NCBI GenBank assembly: GCA_018401965.1
Contig: JAGYJU010000020.1
Location: 372,001 to 436,000, forward strand
DNA: 64,000 nucleotides
Origin: Roseicyclus sp.
GTDB taxonomy: Bacteria > Pseudomonadota > Alphaproteobacteria > Rhodobacterales > Rhodobacteraceae
Direction: 5' to 3'
Under the pieces are notes generated by a model. The model was not told the origin of the DNA and did no database searches. It saw nothing but the letters and a program-made list of their open reading frames with translations. Made by a program: the position numbers and the translations under genes. Of this stretch, positions 33,115-42,985 are shown piece by piece (within the stretch, counting starts at the first letter, position 1; each line of letters opens with the position of its first letter).

Positions 33115-34817
33115 GCCGGGATCAGCGACGCATCCACCGCCGCCGAAAGCGATCTTGCATCCGCGCGCGGCAGCGGCAGGTAGGGCATGCCCAGGTCGCG
33201 GGCCAGCGCGTCAAGCCCGCGCGTGGGGCGCAGACCCGTGTCGATCACGATGCCCGGCCAGCCGCGTGCCCGGATCGCGCGGGCCATGGCGGTTGCATCT
33301 TCGGCCGCCTGCGCCCGGTTTGCCATGCCCGCCAGGTCCACATTGGCCCGCCCGTCGGTCAAGAGCGCGATCGAGGGCGTCATGCCCTTCCCCTGTGTGA
33401 AAAGCGCCAATTCCAATGCCGCCTTCAACCCCGCCGCAAGCGGCGTGCCGCCGCCGCCGGGCAGCTGCGACAAGCGGCGCTTGGTCTGCACCAGCGACCG
33501 CGTGGGCGGCAACAAGACCTCGGCGGTTTCCCCGCGAAAGGCGACCAGCGCCACATGATCGCGGCGGGCATAGGCCTCGCTCAACAGCAATTCGATGGCG
33601 CCCTTTGCCTCGCCCAAGCGGGCAAGCGCCGCCGACCCGGATGCGTCGACCACGAAAATGATCGCCCGGTCAGAGGTTTCTTCGAACTGGCGCAGCCGGA
33701 TATCGGACATGCGGATGTGCAGCCGATCCTGTTGCCCGGTCATTTGCCGGCGCATCGGTTGCCAGGGCGCGGCGGCGCGCAGCGTGGCCACCAGGTCGAC
33801 CCGCGCATCGCCCCCGGGCCGCCCAGCCCGCGACGGCAACGGGCGACCGCGATGGTTGCCCTTTTTCGCGGCCCCGGTGCCGCTGGCCGATTGACTGGCG
33901 CGCACCGCCCGGCCCGCCGACAGACGCGCCAGAAGATCGGGGGGCAGCATCGCCTTTGCCGCCTCCAGCAGCAGTTCGGCGGGCGGCATGTCCGCGCGGT
34001 CCTTGTCATCCACGTCGTCGGGCTGATCTTCGGGCGTGTCGGGCTGGTCTGGTTCCGGCGCCTCTTCGGGTGCGCTGTCAGGTTCCGACTGGGGGAATTG
34101 CGTCGCGCGCGGTGCCAGCACCAGTTCCACGGCAAGTGTCAGATCGGCGGTTTCGACCCGGTCTTCGCCGGACAGTGCCGCGCTGGCACGGGCCACGGCC
34201 AGGGCCAGCAAGGGCGCGCGCAACGATGTGACGCCCAGGCGCGCCGCCACCTCGCACAGCTCTGCGATGGCGCTGTCGGGCAGGGTGACACGCGGCAACA
34301 GCGCCCGCGCCTCGGCCAAGGCGACGGGATCAAGCGCAAGGTCCGGGGCGTCTGATAGACCCTGTTCCGCCAGATCGAGATGAATTGCCAGCCTGTCGGC
34401 CAAGGCAGATGGCAGTGTTTCATCTGCATCTGCGCCTTCGTCCAGCGCGATCAGGGACAGGCCGTTCTGTGCATCCAGTGCCGCTGCCAACCGCGCGGCC
34501 AGCCCGGATTTGATCCGTTCGGCCATGGGCATGATCAAGACTGATGGTGTGCCGAGGATGCCGCGTGTGCGCACCACCCGCCCCTCGGCCAGGGTTGCCG
34601 AAAGATCGACACCGCCAAACAGCGCGTCATCGCCAACGCCGGGATGCAACCGGCGCAAGATATGACCCTGCAAGGCGGTTTCGAGACCTTTCTGGACCCG
34701 ATCCCGCACCGGGCCAACGCGGGCGCGCAGCCAGATACCCCCCATCGCGGCAGGGTCTAGCGCAAGACAGGCCAGCGCAAGATTGACCCTTTGCCAGCGG
34801 TCTTCGCCTGCACTCAC
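33111..34817 (-). CDS. bchD: Magnesium chelatase subunit D
   Basis: Forms the double-ring motor with BchI. 568 residues in three parts: an AAA+-like N-terminal domain without a standard P-loop, an acidic Pro-rich linker (about 245-285, PDQPDTPEDQPDDVDD), and a C-terminal vWA/integrin I domain with the MIDAS motif VDASGSAAL and a later TDGRANVDL. Overlaps bchI and bchO by 4 bases. Confidence 0.96.
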   Translation of the reverse strand: MSAGEDRWQRVNLALACLALDPAAMGGIWLRARVGPVRDRVQKGLETALQGHILRRLHPGVGDDALFGGVDLSATLAEGRVVRTRGILGTPSVLIMPMAERIKSGLAARLAAALDAQNGLSLIALDEGADADETLPSALADRLAIHLDLAEQGLSDAPDLALDPVALAEARALLPRVTLPDSAIAELCEVAARLGVTSLRAPLLALAVARASAALSGEDRVETADLTLAVELVLAPRATQFPQSEPDSAPEEAPEPDQPDTPEDQPDDVDDKDRADMPPAELLLEAAKAMLPPDLLARLSAGRAVRASQSASGTGAAKKGNHRGRPLPSRAGRPGGDARVDLVATLRAAAPWQPMRRQMTGQQDRLHIRMSDIRLRQFEETSDRAIIFVVDASGSAALARLGEAKGAIELLLSEAYARRDHVALVAFRGETAEVLLPPTRSLVQTKRRLSQLPGGGGTPLAAGLKAALELALFTQGKGMTPSIALLTDGRANVDLAGMANRAQAAEDATAMARAIRARGWPGIVIDTGLRPTRGLDALARDLGMPYLPLPRADARSLSAAVDASLIPA

Positions 34818-35833
34818 CCCAGAACCTCCTCCACCACGCGGGTCACACGGGTAGTCGATCCGGCGTCATCCAGCGGGTCGCGCCGCAGCCGGTGGCGCAA
34901 GGCAGATGGGGCAACGCGGCGCAGGTGGTCGCGGGTCACGGATGCGTCGCCGTCAAAGGCGGCCAGCGCGCGGGCGGCGCGCAACAGGGTCAGTTCCCCC
35001 CGCAACCCGTCAGACCCGAGGGCCACGCAAAGTTCGGCGCAATCGCGCAACCGGTCTTCGCCCGCCTCGACATGGCCCAAAGCGGTGCGGGCCGATACAA
35101 TGGCCGCGCGCAAATCCATGTCTGCGCCGCGCCAGTTGGTCAGGAAGCCCACCGGGTCGCGGTCATAGGCATCGCGGCGGCGGATCACCTCTATCCTGGT
35201 GTCGATGTCTTTCGGGCTGGTAACCTCGACCGACAGGCCGAACCGATCCAGCAGCTGGGGCCGCAATTCGCCCTCTTCGGGGTTGCCCGAACCGACCAGA
35301 ACGAATCGCGCCGGGTGCCGGATCGACAGGCCTTCGCGTTCCACGACATTCTGACCCGATTGCGCCACATCGAGCAGCAGATCGACCAGGTGATCTTCCA
35401 GCAGGTTGACCTCGTCGATGTAAAGATAGCCCCGGTTGGCCCGCGCCAGCAGACCCGGTTCAAAGGCTTTTTCACCCAGCGTCAGCGCCTTTTCGATATC
35501 CAGCGCGCCCACCACGCGATCCTCGGTCGCGCCAAGCGGCAGGTCGATCACGGGGGTCGGTTTTTCCACCAGGTCGCGGTCGGTGACCTTGGCCCAATCG
35601 GGGATCTGGCTTTCATGGGCGGAATTGACCGGGCAGCCCGCCACCGCTTCGATCGGGGGCAACAGGGCGGCAAGGCCGCGCACGGCGGTGGATTTGCCGG
35701 TGCCACGGTCGCCAAAGACCAGAACGCCGCCGATGCCGGGGTCGATGGCGGTCAGGATCATGGCCTGTTTCATGTCCTCCTGTCCGACGATGGCGGAAAA
35801 GGGGAACGGGCCCATGAGTGCGAGATCCTTCAT
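34814..35833 (-). CDS. bchI: Magnesium chelatase ATPase subunit I
   Basis: AAA+ ATPase of magnesium chelatase. 339 residues from ATG 35833, which overlaps the crtA stop (ATGA). Walker A GDRGTGKSTA at 41-50, Walker B YLYIDEVNLLEDHLVD, sensor 1 LVGSGNPEEGELRPQLLDRF. FPFSAIVGQEDMKQA is the typical start. Confidence 0.97.
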   Translation of the reverse strand: MKDLALMGPFPFSAIVGQEDMKQAMILTAIDPGIGGVLVFGDRGTGKSTAVRGLAALLPPIEAVAGCPVNSAHESQIPDWAKVTDRDLVEKPTPVIDLPLGATEDRVVGALDIEKALTLGEKAFEPGLLARANRGYLYIDEVNLLEDHLVDLLLDVAQSGQNVVEREGLSIRHPARFVLVGSGNPEEGELRPQLLDRFGLSVEVTSPKDIDTRIEVIRRRDAYDRDPVGFLTNWRGADMDLRAAIVSARTALGHVEAGEDRLRDCAELCVALGSDGLRGELTLLRAARALAAFDGDASVTRDHLRRVAPSALRHRLRRDPLDDAGSTTRVTRVVEEVLG

Positions 35834-36567
35834 TCGGCGGCGACTTTCATCTGATTGGTCCCTGTGTGTGGGGCGCCGGTCAAGTCTGGTGTGACCCCGC
35901 CCCATGTGCCCTCGACCGCGTCAACGCGGAACCGGGCGTAAAGATCTTCGCGAAACAGCCCGCCCTCGCGCACGGCGCGGATCGCGCTTGCATGCGGGCC
36001 ATCGGCGCGGGCGAAATTCGCCATGCTGGCGGTATCGGGCCAGACCGAAAAGGTTGCTTGCCGCACAAGGGGCAGTTCCCCGATGCCGATCTTGAACAAG
36101 ACGTTCGGGTCCTGGCCGATGGCGCGCGAAATCGCGGGTTCGTGGCGCCAGAACCGCCGGGCGCGCGACAGTTTCACCGTTGCCCGCGTCAGGGCGGCCA
36201 CCGGCCCATCCAGCGCGATATCCTGTGGCGTGAACGGATTTTGCCCATCCCATGTGCCACGGGCCGAGGCCGGGGTCAGGAAAACCGTCATCCGTTCGTC
36301 GGACATGGCGGTGTAGCGGCGAAAGACGGCGGTGCCGAACATCGCGCGCCGCGCCGTGTCATGGTCGGGCCAGGTGGCAAGGATGGCGTAGACGGCGGTA
36401 TCGGGAATGGGCGTGAAGCCCTCGCCCACGCCGGACCCGCAGAGCTTGACCGTGCCGATACCCCGCACGGCCCGCAGCGCGAAACGCGCCGTTGCCATTT
36501 GCAGCAAGGCCCACAGGCGCGCGCGGGTAGACCCGAAGCGGTACAAGGTCAGCGTGACGGATTGCAT
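35830..36567 (-). CDS. crtA: Spheroidene monooxygenase
   Basis: Adds a keto group to spheroidene giving spheroidenone, the red carotenoid of aerobic Rhodobacteraceae; this implies the spheroidene pathway. 245 residues from ATG 36567 (MQSVTLTLYRF); longer upstream frames run through the promoter region. Conserved parts: GSGVGEGFTPIPDTAVYAI, MFGTAVFRRY, and DPNVLFKIGIGELPLVRQA. First gene of crtA-bchIDO, divergent from crtI. Confidence 0.95.
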   Translation of the reverse strand: MQSVTLTLYRFGSTRARLWALLQMATARFALRAVRGIGTVKLCGSGVGEGFTPIPDTAVYAILATWPDHDTARRAMFGTAVFRRYTAMSDERMTVFLTPASARGTWDGQNPFTPQDIALDGPVAALTRATVKLSRARRFWRHEPAISRAIGQDPNVLFKIGIGELPLVRQATFSVWPDTASMANFARADGPHASAIRAVREGGLFREDLYARFRVDAVEGTWGGVTPDLTGAPHTGTNQMKVAAE

Positions 36568-36582
36568 GGCCGGTTCTCCATG

Positions 36583-36625
36583 TGTCAACTTATTCTGACA
36601 TATTGCCGCGCTGATGAAAAGGCAA
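36583..36625 (-). promoter_or_regulatory. crtA promoter with PpsR operator
   Basis: TGTCAACTTATTCTGACA (36583-36600) fits TGT-N12-ACA. On the minus strand TTGCCT (36625-36620), a 17-base spacer and TATGTC (36602-36597) form a plausible promoter whose -10 overlaps the operator. Read by eye; regulation by PpsR is inferred from the motif. Confidence 0.55.
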
Positions 36626-36642
36626 TGCGACTTAGGATTGTG

Positions 36643-36687
36643 TTGGCAAAACCCGGCTTCCTGACATAATGTAAATCTGACTAGACA
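36643..36687 (+). promoter_or_regulatory. crtI promoter with PpsR operator
   Basis: TGTAAATCTGACTAGACA (36670-36687) fits TGT-N12-ACA and ends 14 bases before the crtI ATG. A promoter TTGGCA (36643-36648), 18-base spacer, TAATGT (36667-36672) overlaps it at the -10. With the crtA-side site 87 bases away the pair could allow cooperative binding. Confidence 0.55.
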
Positions 36688-36701
36688 GTTTGAGGCGCGG
36701 A

Positions 36702-38255
36702 ATGACCGAACGACCAAACCCCAAGGGCCCATCCAGCGCGATCGTCATCGGGGCCGGGCTTGGCGGCCTGTCCGCCGCGATGCGCCTTGGTGCAAAGGGG
36801 TATCGCGTCACCTTGCTGGACCGGTTGGACCGGGTCGGGGGGCGCGGTTCGTCGATCACGCAAAACGGCCACCGCTTTGACCTGGGCCCGACGATCGTGA
36901 CCGTGCCACAGGTCTATCGACAGCTTTGGGCCGATTGCGGCCGGGATTTTGATCGTGATGTCGATCTGCGCCCGGTTGATCCCTATTACGAAATCCGCTG
37001 GCGCGACGGGTCGGTGTTTACCGTTCGCCAAGACGAACAGGCCATGATCGACGAGGTGCGCCGCCTGAGCCCCGGCGATGTCCGCGGCTATCAGCGCTTC
37101 GTCAAGGACAGCGAGGCGCGCTATCAATTCGGGTTCGAAGGTTTGGGCCGCCGCCCGATGAACAAGCTGGGCGATCTGATCAAGGAACTGCCCGGTTTCG
37201 TGAAATTGCGCGCCGACCGGTCGGTCTATGGCCATGCCAGCGCCCGTGTGCGCGACCCGCGCCTGCGGATGGCCTTGTCGTTTCACCCGCTGTTCATTGG
37301 CGGCGATCCGACGAACGTGACCTCGATGTATATCCTGGTCAGTCATCTCGAAAAGGAATTCGGGGTGCATTACGCCATGGGCGGCGTCCAGGCGATGGCC
37401 GATGCCATGGTCCGCGTGATCGAAGATCAGGGCGGCACCGTGCGCAAGGCCGTCGAAGTTGATGAAATCACCGTCACGAATGGCAATGCCAGCGGCGTTG
37501 TCACCACCGATGGCGAACGCATCGCCGCCGATATCGTGGTGTCGAACGCCGATCCGGGCACGACCTATGACCGGCTGTTGCGCAACCAGGCCAAGAAGCG
37601 TTGGACGCCACGGCGGTTGAACCGGTCGCGGTGGTCGATGGGATTGTTCGTTTGGTATTTCGGCACGAGGGGCACGGCGGGCACATGGTCTGATGTGGTC
37701 CATCACACCATTCTGAACGGGCCGCGGTATCGCGGTCTGCTCAAGGATATTTTCCTCAGGCGGCACCTCGCGCATGACATGTCGGTCTACTTGCACCGTC
37801 CATCTGTCACCGACCCCACGGTGGCGCCTGCGGGGGATGACACGTTCTATGCCCTCAGCCCGGTGCCGAACCTGCATGGGGCGGGGTCGGTCGATTGGGC
37901 CGAGATGGAAGAGGTGTATCGCAAGCGCCTGGCCCAAGTGCTGCACGATCACCTGATCCCCGGCTTCGAGGATCATCTGTCAGCCAGCCATGTCCTGACC
38001 CCAGCCGATTTCGAAAGCCGCTACCTGAGCCCCCATGGCTCGGGCTTCAGCCTGGAGCCGCGCATTTTCCAATCTGCCTGGTTCAGGCCGCACAATATTT
38101 CCGAAGAATTCGGCAACCTGTTCCTTGTCGGTGCGGGCACCCACCCCGGCGCGGGCATTCCATCGGTTGTCACCTCGTCCGAGGTTCTGACCCAATTGGT
38201 GCCCGATGCGCCCCGCCCCGTCGTCTTGCATGATACCAAGGTTGCCGCCGAATGA
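36702..38255 (+). CDS. crtI: Phytoene desaturase
   Basis: FAD-dependent conversion of phytoene to neurosporene or lycopene, at the membrane. 517 residues. N-terminal FAD motif VIGAGLGGLSAAMRLGAKG, GGRGSSITQNGHRFDLGPTI substrate-side block, and the C-terminal CrtI signature NLFLVGAGTHPGAGIPSVV. ATG 36702 is used rather than the TTG at 36690, which falls in the operator region. The stop overlaps crtB (ATGA). Confidence 0.97.
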   Translation: MTERPNPKGPSSAIVIGAGLGGLSAAMRLGAKGYRVTLLDRLDRVGGRGSSITQNGHRFDLGPTIVTVPQVYRQLWADCGRDFDRDVDLRPVDPYYEIRWRDGSVFTVRQDEQAMIDEVRRLSPGDVRGYQRFVKDSEARYQFGFEGLGRRPMNKLGDLIKELPGFVKLRADRSVYGHASARVRDPRLRMALSFHPLFIGGDPTNVTSMYILVSHLEKEFGVHYAMGGVQAMADAMVRVIEDQGGTVRKAVEVDEITVTNGNASGVVTTDGERIAADIVVSNADPGTTYDRLLRNQAKKRWTPRRLNRSRWSMGLFVWYFGTRGTAGTWSDVVHHTILNGPRYRGLLKDIFLRRHLAHDMSVYLHRPSVTDPTVAPAGDDTFYALSPVPNLHGAGSVDWAEMEEVYRKRLAQVLHDHLIPGFEDHLSASHVLTPADFESRYLSPHGSGFSLEPRIFQSAWFRPHNISEEFGNLFLVGAGTHPGAGIPSVVTSSEVLTQLVPDAPRPVVLHDTKVAAE

Positions 38256-39277
38256 TGCGCCCCGATGATCTGGAATGGTGTCGCGCCGCGATCCGCGAAG
38301 GATCGTATTCTTTCATGCCGCGTCGCGGCTCTTGCCAAGCGCGGTGCGCGACCCGGCGCTGGCGCTTTACGCCTTTTGCCGCGTTGCCGATGACGAGGTC
38401 GATTTCGGCACCAACAAGGCGGCCGCCGTTCTGGCGCTGCGCGACCGGCTTGATCTGGCCTATGCGGGCCGCCCCCGCAATGCGCCCGCCGATCGGGCCT
38501 TTGCCACGCTGATCGAAGATTTCGACATGCCGCGCGAATTGCCCGAGGCCTTGCTGGAAGGTCTGGCCTGGGATGGGATGGAACGGCGCTATGCCACCCT
38601 TGGCGAGCTGCGCGGTTATTCGGCCCGTGTCGCCTCGGCGGTGGGCGGCGATGATGTGCGTCTTGATGCGCGTCCGTGATCCAAAGGCGCTGGCCCGTGC
38701 CTGCGACCTGGGTGTCGCGATGCAATTGACCAACATCACCCGCGATGTGGGCGAAGATGCGCGCGCAGGGCGTTTGTATCTGCCCACCGATTGGCTGGAC
38801 GAGGCGGGGGTGGATATCGATGCCTTCCTTGCCGATCCACAGCCCACGCCGGACATTCGCAGGATCGTTCGCCGCCTTCTGGCCGAGGCGGATCGGCTCT
38901 ATCAACGGTCAGAGGCGGGGATCAAGGGTTTGCCCCTGGCAGCCCGGCCCGGCATTTTCGCCGCGCGCCATTGCTATGACGCCATCGGCCGACAGCTGGC
39001 CCGCAACGGTCATGACAGCGTCACCCGGCGCGCCTTTACAACGCGTGGGCAGAAAATCGGTCTGCTTGGCTGGTCGATGATCCGTGCCGGTGCCGTGACG
39101 ATCCTGCCGCAAAGCGCCGTGATCTATGCCAAGCCGCTGGACGAGGTCGCGTTTCTGGTGTCGGCTGCGGCACATCCGGATTCGGCCAAAAGCGGCTGGG
39201 GTGAAAGTGTCATTTCCGTCTTGTCGCAGCTGGAAGCGCGGGACCGTGCGCAAGACGGGTTGGCGCGGACCGGATAA
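38252..39277 (+). CDS. crtB: Phytoene synthase; two frameshifts as sequenced
   Basis: Condenses two GGPP to phytoene, the first carotenoid step. The protein is read in frame 2 from ATG 38252 (RPDDLEWCRAAIREGSYSF), in frame 1 from about 38314 (HAASRLLPSAVRDPALALYA) to 38646, then again in frame 2 (MMCVLMRVRDPKALARACDL) to the stop. One missing C near 38314 and one extra G near 38647 explain both. The two Asp-rich motifs are present: ADDEVD and NITRDVGEDARAGR. Corrected length is about 341 residues, normal for CrtB. As sequenced, translation from the ATG would end at 38512 after 86 residues. Since crtI and crtA are intact, sequence error is likelier than loss. Confidence 0.92.
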
Positions 39278-39294
39278 AGCCCTATCTGCGATGC

Positions 39295-39768
39295 ATGGAT
39301 TGGGCCTTGTTCACGATATTTCTTGCCGCTTGCGGGGCTGCGGCCACGACGGGGTCGATGTTCATGCCGGGCGCATGGTACAGCGCGCTGTCCAAACCGC
39401 CATGGACCCCGCCCAATTGGGTATTCCCCGTCGTCTGGACGATCCTTTACATTTCATCCGCCGTGGCCGCCGCCCGCATCGCGCCGCTGGAGGGTAGCGC
39501 CTATGGCATGGCCTTCTGGGCGATGCAGATCGCGTTCAACACGCTCTGGACGCCGGTGTTCTTTGGCCTGCGGCGCATCCGGGCGGGGTTTGTCGTGATG
39601 ATCGGCCTTTGGGTGGCCGTGGCCGGCACGATGATCAGCTTTTGGCAGTTGGATTGGATCGCGGGCGCGTTGTTCATGCCCTATCTCGTGTGGGTCACGA
39701 TCGCGGGTGCCTTGAATGCAAGCGTCTGGATGCGCAACCCCAAGCAAGCGGCGGCCCCGGTAGCCTAA
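39295..39768 (+). CDS. tspO: TspO/CrtK tryptophan-rich sensory protein
   Basis: 157-residue membrane protein with five hydrophobic helices, the TspO/MBR family. The conserved GAWYSALSKPPWTPPNWVFP block and NTLWTPVFFGLRR are clear, with many Trp residues. In R. sphaeroides TspO is an outer-membrane porphyrin-linked regulator of photosynthesis genes, and its gene lies next to crtIB as here. Last gene of the PGC. Confidence 0.95.
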   Translation: MDWALFTIFLAACGAAATTGSMFMPGAWYSALSKPPWTPPNWVFPVVWTILYISSAVAAARIAPLEGSAYGMAFWAMQIAFNTLWTPVFFGLRRIRAGFVVMIGLWVAVAGTMISFWQLDWIAGALFMPYLVWVTIAGALNASVWMRNPKQAAAPVA

Positions 39769-39784
39769 GGATATGCGCAAGCTG

Positions 39785-39820
39785 ACAAAAAAGGGCGCCG
39801 CAACGGGCGCCCTTTTGTCA
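39785..39820. terminator. Bidirectional terminator between tspO and infB
   Basis: A long near-perfect stem: TGACAAAA and GGGCGCC on the left pair with GGCGCCC and TTTTGTCA on the right, loop about 6 bases. A-rich left arm and T-rich right arm give a T-tract on each strand, serving both convergent operons and marking the right border of the PGC. Confidence 0.85.
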
Positions 39821-39835
39821 TTCTGTGGTGGCGGA

Positions 39836-42328
39836 TCACGCCAGCGAGCGTTCGACCTCTTCGCGTTCGAAAATCTCGATGACATCGCCCTTGCGGATAT
39901 CCTCGTAATTCTCGAAAGCCATGCCGCATTCCTGGCCGGATTGGACTTCTTTGACCTCGTCCTTGAACCGCTTGAGCGTCTTGAGCGTGCCTTCGTGAAC
40001 AACCACGTCGTCGCGCAAGAGGCGCACACCGGCGGACCGGCGCGCAACGCCTTCGGTGACCAGACACCCGGCAACATTGCCGACGCCGGAAACCTTGAAC
40101 ACTTCGCGGATCTGCGCGTAACCGATGAAGTTTTCGCGGATTTCCGCACCCAACAGACCGGATGCCGCCGCTTTCACGTCATCGACAAGATCGTAGATCA
40201 CGGAATAATACCGGATCTCGACGCCCTTCTGGTTGGCGGTGCTGCGTGCGGGCGCATTGGCGCGGACGTTGAAGCCGATGACCGGCGCGCCCGAGGCTTC
40301 GGCCAGCGTGACATCGGATTCGGTGATTGCACCGACCCCGAAATGCAGCACGCGCACGCGGACTTCGTCGTTGCCGATCTTTTCCAGCGCCTGCACGATA
40401 GCTTCGGCAGACCCCTGCACATCGGCCTTCATCACGATCGGCAATTCCGCCACGCTCTTGTCGGCCTTGGCCTTGGCCAAAAGCTGATCGAGCGTGGTGG
40501 CCGCACCGGCCGCCGCGCGACGATCCTTCGACGCGTTATGGCGATATTCCGCGATTTCGCGGGCCTGCGCCTCGGTTTCGACCACGTTCAGAACATCGCC
40601 CGCTTCGGGCGTGCCGTTCAGGCCCAGAACTTCGACCGGAACAGAGGGGCCAGCCTCTTTGACGCGCTCGCCCTTGTCGTTTTCCATTGCGCGAACCTTG
40701 CCCCACTGCTCGCCGACGACAAAGATGTCGCCCTGGCGCAGCGTGCCTTTCTGCACAAGCACCGTGGCCACGGGCCCACGGCCCACGTCCAGCTGTGCCT
40801 CGATCACCGCACCCTCTGCGGGGCGGTTGGGGTTGGCGCGCAGTTCAAGGATTTCCGCCTGAAGCGCGATGGCTTCCAGCAGTTCCGGCAAGCCCTGGCC
40901 GGTGACGGCCGAAACTTCGACATCCTGCACATCGCCGGACATCTTTTCGACGACCACCTCGTGTTGCAGCAGGTCGGTGCGGACCTTGTCGGGGTTCGCC
41001 TCGTATTTGTCGACCTTGTTGATCGCCACGATCATCGGCACCTTGGCAGCCTTGGCGTGATTGATCGCCTCGATGGTCTGCGGCATCACCGCGTCATCGG
41101 CTGCGACCACAAGCACCACGATATCGGTGACCTGCGCACCGCGTGCCCGCATCGACGTGAACGCGGCGTGGCCGGGTGTGTCGAGGAAGCTGAGCACGGC
41201 GCCGCTTTCGGTCGTGACCTGGTAGGCGCCGATATGCTGCGTGATGCCACCGGCTTCGCCGGATACGACGTTGGCCTTGCGGATCCGATCCAAGAGCGAG
41301 GTCTTGCCGTGGTCGACATGGCCCATGATCGTGATCACGGGGGCACGCGGCAGCAGATCGGCATCTTGGTCGTGGATGGCGTCGATGACATCTTCCACGT
41401 CCGAATCCGACACGCGCTGAACGCGATGGCCGAAATCTTCGATGATCAGTTCCGCGGTATCGGCGTCGATCACCTGGTTCTGCGTCACCATCAGGCCGTT
41501 CTTCATCAGCGCCTTGACCACATCGGCCACGCGCTCGGCCATGCGGTTCGCCAGTTCGGACACGACGATGGTTTCCGGCAGCTGAACATCGCGCACGATC
41601 TTTTCGCGGCTTTCCATCCCGCCCATCGCCTTTTGGCGCGCGCGTTCCTGTTTCCGCTTCATCGCCGCAAGGCTGCGGGTCCGACCGCCTTCGCCACCGG
41701 CCAGCGCCTGGTTCACGGTCAGCTTGCCAGACCGGCGTTCGCTGTCGCGTTCGGCCACGCGGGCGCGCCCGGCGCGGTCATCTTCTTCGACCTTGCGCCG
41801 CACGGGGGGCGGGGCCGGTTTGTTCGTGCCGCGCGATCCCGGTGTTGCGGCGGCAGCGGCCTCGACGGCAGCCGGATCGCTGGGCACCTCTTTGGGGGCA
41901 TTGCGGCGCGCTTCTTCTTCGGCAAGACGGCGGGCGTCTTCCTCTTCCTTGGCGCGCAAGGCTTCTTCGCGTTCGCGTTCTTCACGTTCCTTGGCCTCGG
42001 CCTCGGCGCGGCGGCGATTGCGTTCTTCCTCGCGGTCTTTTTCTTCCTGCTGACGGCGCGCTTCGTCCTCGACCTCGCGGGCGCGGGCGTTCTGAAGCGC
42101 CTTCAGGCGGCGTTCAAGTTCCGCATCGGGCAGGGATTTCTCGCGCTTTCCACCCTCGGCATTTTGTGCCGCCGCCGATTGTGTGCCGGGCTTGGGCACC
42201 ACAACGCGCTTGCGCTTGGTCTCGACCACGACGCTTTTGGTGCGCCCGCGCGAGAAGCTCTGGCTGACGCGGCCAGACAGCGCGCCACCAGATAGGCCAA
42301 GGGGTTTCTTTCCGTCCGTGTCGCTCAT
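39836..42328 (-). CDS. infB: Translation initiation factor IF-2
   Basis: GTPase that brings initiator tRNA to the 30S subunit. 830 residues from ATG 42328 (ATGA overlap with the ylxR-like gene). The N-terminal third is a charged, Arg/Glu-rich coiled region (about 85-190), then the GTPase domain with G1 [15 protein letters not shown] and G3 [15 protein letters not shown], followed by the beta-barrel and C-terminal initiator-binding domains. Last gene of rimP-nusA-ylxR-infB. Confidence 0.97.
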   Translation of the reverse strand: MSDTDGKKPLGLSGGALSGRVSQSFSRGRTKSVVVETKRKRVVVPKPGTQSAAAQNAEGGKREKSLPDAELERRLKALQNARAREVEDEARRQQEEKDREEERNRRRAEAEAKEREEREREEALRAKEEEDARRLAEEEARRNAPKEVPSDPAAVEAAAAATPGSRGTNKPAPPPVRRKVEEDDRAGRARVAERDSERRSGKLTVNQALAGGEGGRTRSLAAMKRKQERARQKAMGGMESREKIVRDVQLPETIVVSELANRMAERVADVVKALMKNGLMVTQNQVIDADTAELIIEDFGHRVQRVSDSDVEDVIDAIHDQDADLLPRAPVITIMGHVDHGKTSLLDRIRKANVVSGEAGGITQHIGAYQVTTESGAVLSFLDTPGHAAFTSMRARGAQVTDIVVLVVAADDAVMPQTIEAINHAKAAKVPMIVAINKVDKYEANPDKVRTDLLQHEVVVEKMSGDVQDVEVSAVTGQGLPELLEAIALQAEILELRANPNRPAEGAVIEAQLDVGRGPVATVLVQKGTLRQGDIFVVGEQWGKVRAMENDKGERVKEAGPSVPVEVLGLNGTPEAGDVLNVVETEAQAREIAEYRHNASKDRRAAAGAATTLDQLLAKAKADKSVAELPIVMKADVQGSAEAIVQALEKIGNDEVRVRVLHFGVGAITESDVTLAEASGAPVIGFNVRANAPARSTANQKGVEIRYYSVIYDLVDDVKAAASGLLGAEIRENFIGYAQIREVFKVSGVGNVAGCLVTEGVARRSAGVRLLRDDVVVHEGTLKTLKRFKDEVKEVQSGQECGMAFENYEDIRKGDVIEIFEREEVERSLA

Positions 42329-42957
42329 GCGTTCCGTTCGTCTTTCCCGGCGGTCACTCCGCCGTCTGCTTTGCGCAGGCCCTGCAGTTTTGCGGCCCCC
42401 TCTACAACACGAGGGGCAAGTCCGCCAGCAGCAAGCGCGCCATGTATCACACTTTGGCGTCCGAATGCCAAACCCAATTCCCGGGCTGTCAGGACGCTGA
42501 AATAGCGGGCGCCGGTGGGCGTCCACAGTTTCGATTTCCCCCGCTCCGACCCGTCGGTGGCCTGAAGCAGCACGCCGACCTTGCGGGTGGCCAGCCAGTC
42601 TTTCACCTTTTCGAACCCGGCGACCGCATCCCCCGCCTTGCGGCTGAGCGCGATCAGGTCCGTCAAGCGCCGTGTCAGCCCCAGATCGACCATGTCGAAC
42701 AACCCGTCGGGCAGGGTCACGGGCTGTTTCGCGGCGCGGGCGAACAGGTTTTTCTTGATCGCCAGCGTCAGCGCGTCGCGGTCAGACGACACCCAGATGC
42801 CGCGCCCCGGAATCTTTTCGCCCAGGTCCGGCGCAATCTGCCCCTCGGGGCCGACAACGAACCGGATCAGCCCATGTTTCGGCTGAACCTCGCCCGTCGC
42901 GATACAGCGCCGTTCCGGCCCGTCGTCGTGATCTTTGGATGCTCCGCCCCGGCTCAT
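42325..42957 (-). CDS. YlxR/RnpM-like RNA-binding protein with L7Ae-like domain
   Basis: 210 residues from ATG 42957. N-terminal DUF448/YlxR domain with ERRCIATGE and [13 protein letters not shown]; the C-terminal half ([20 protein letters not shown]) resembles a ribosomal L7Ae-type RNA-binding fold, a fusion common in alphaproteobacteria. Located between nusA and infB as usual. YlxR proteins have been linked to RNase P and translation; here the function is inferred. Confidence 0.88.
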   Translation of the reverse strand: MSRGGASKDHDDGPERRCIATGEVQPKHGLIRFVVGPEGQIAPDLGEKIPGRGIWVSSDRDALTLAIKKNLFARAAKQPVTLPDGLFDMVDLGLTRRLTDLIALSRKAGDAVAGFEKVKDWLATRKVGVLLQATDGSERGKSKLWTPTGARYFSVLTARELGLAFGRQSVIHGALAAGGLAPRVVEGAAKLQGLRKADGGVTAGKDERNA

Positions 42958-42985
42958 GTCCTGTGCGTCTCCGTCATGGAGGGCC

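Noticed and set aside
39773..42295. 840-codon plus-strand open frame
   Set aside because: Antisense to infB; translation is low-complexity and unlike any family.
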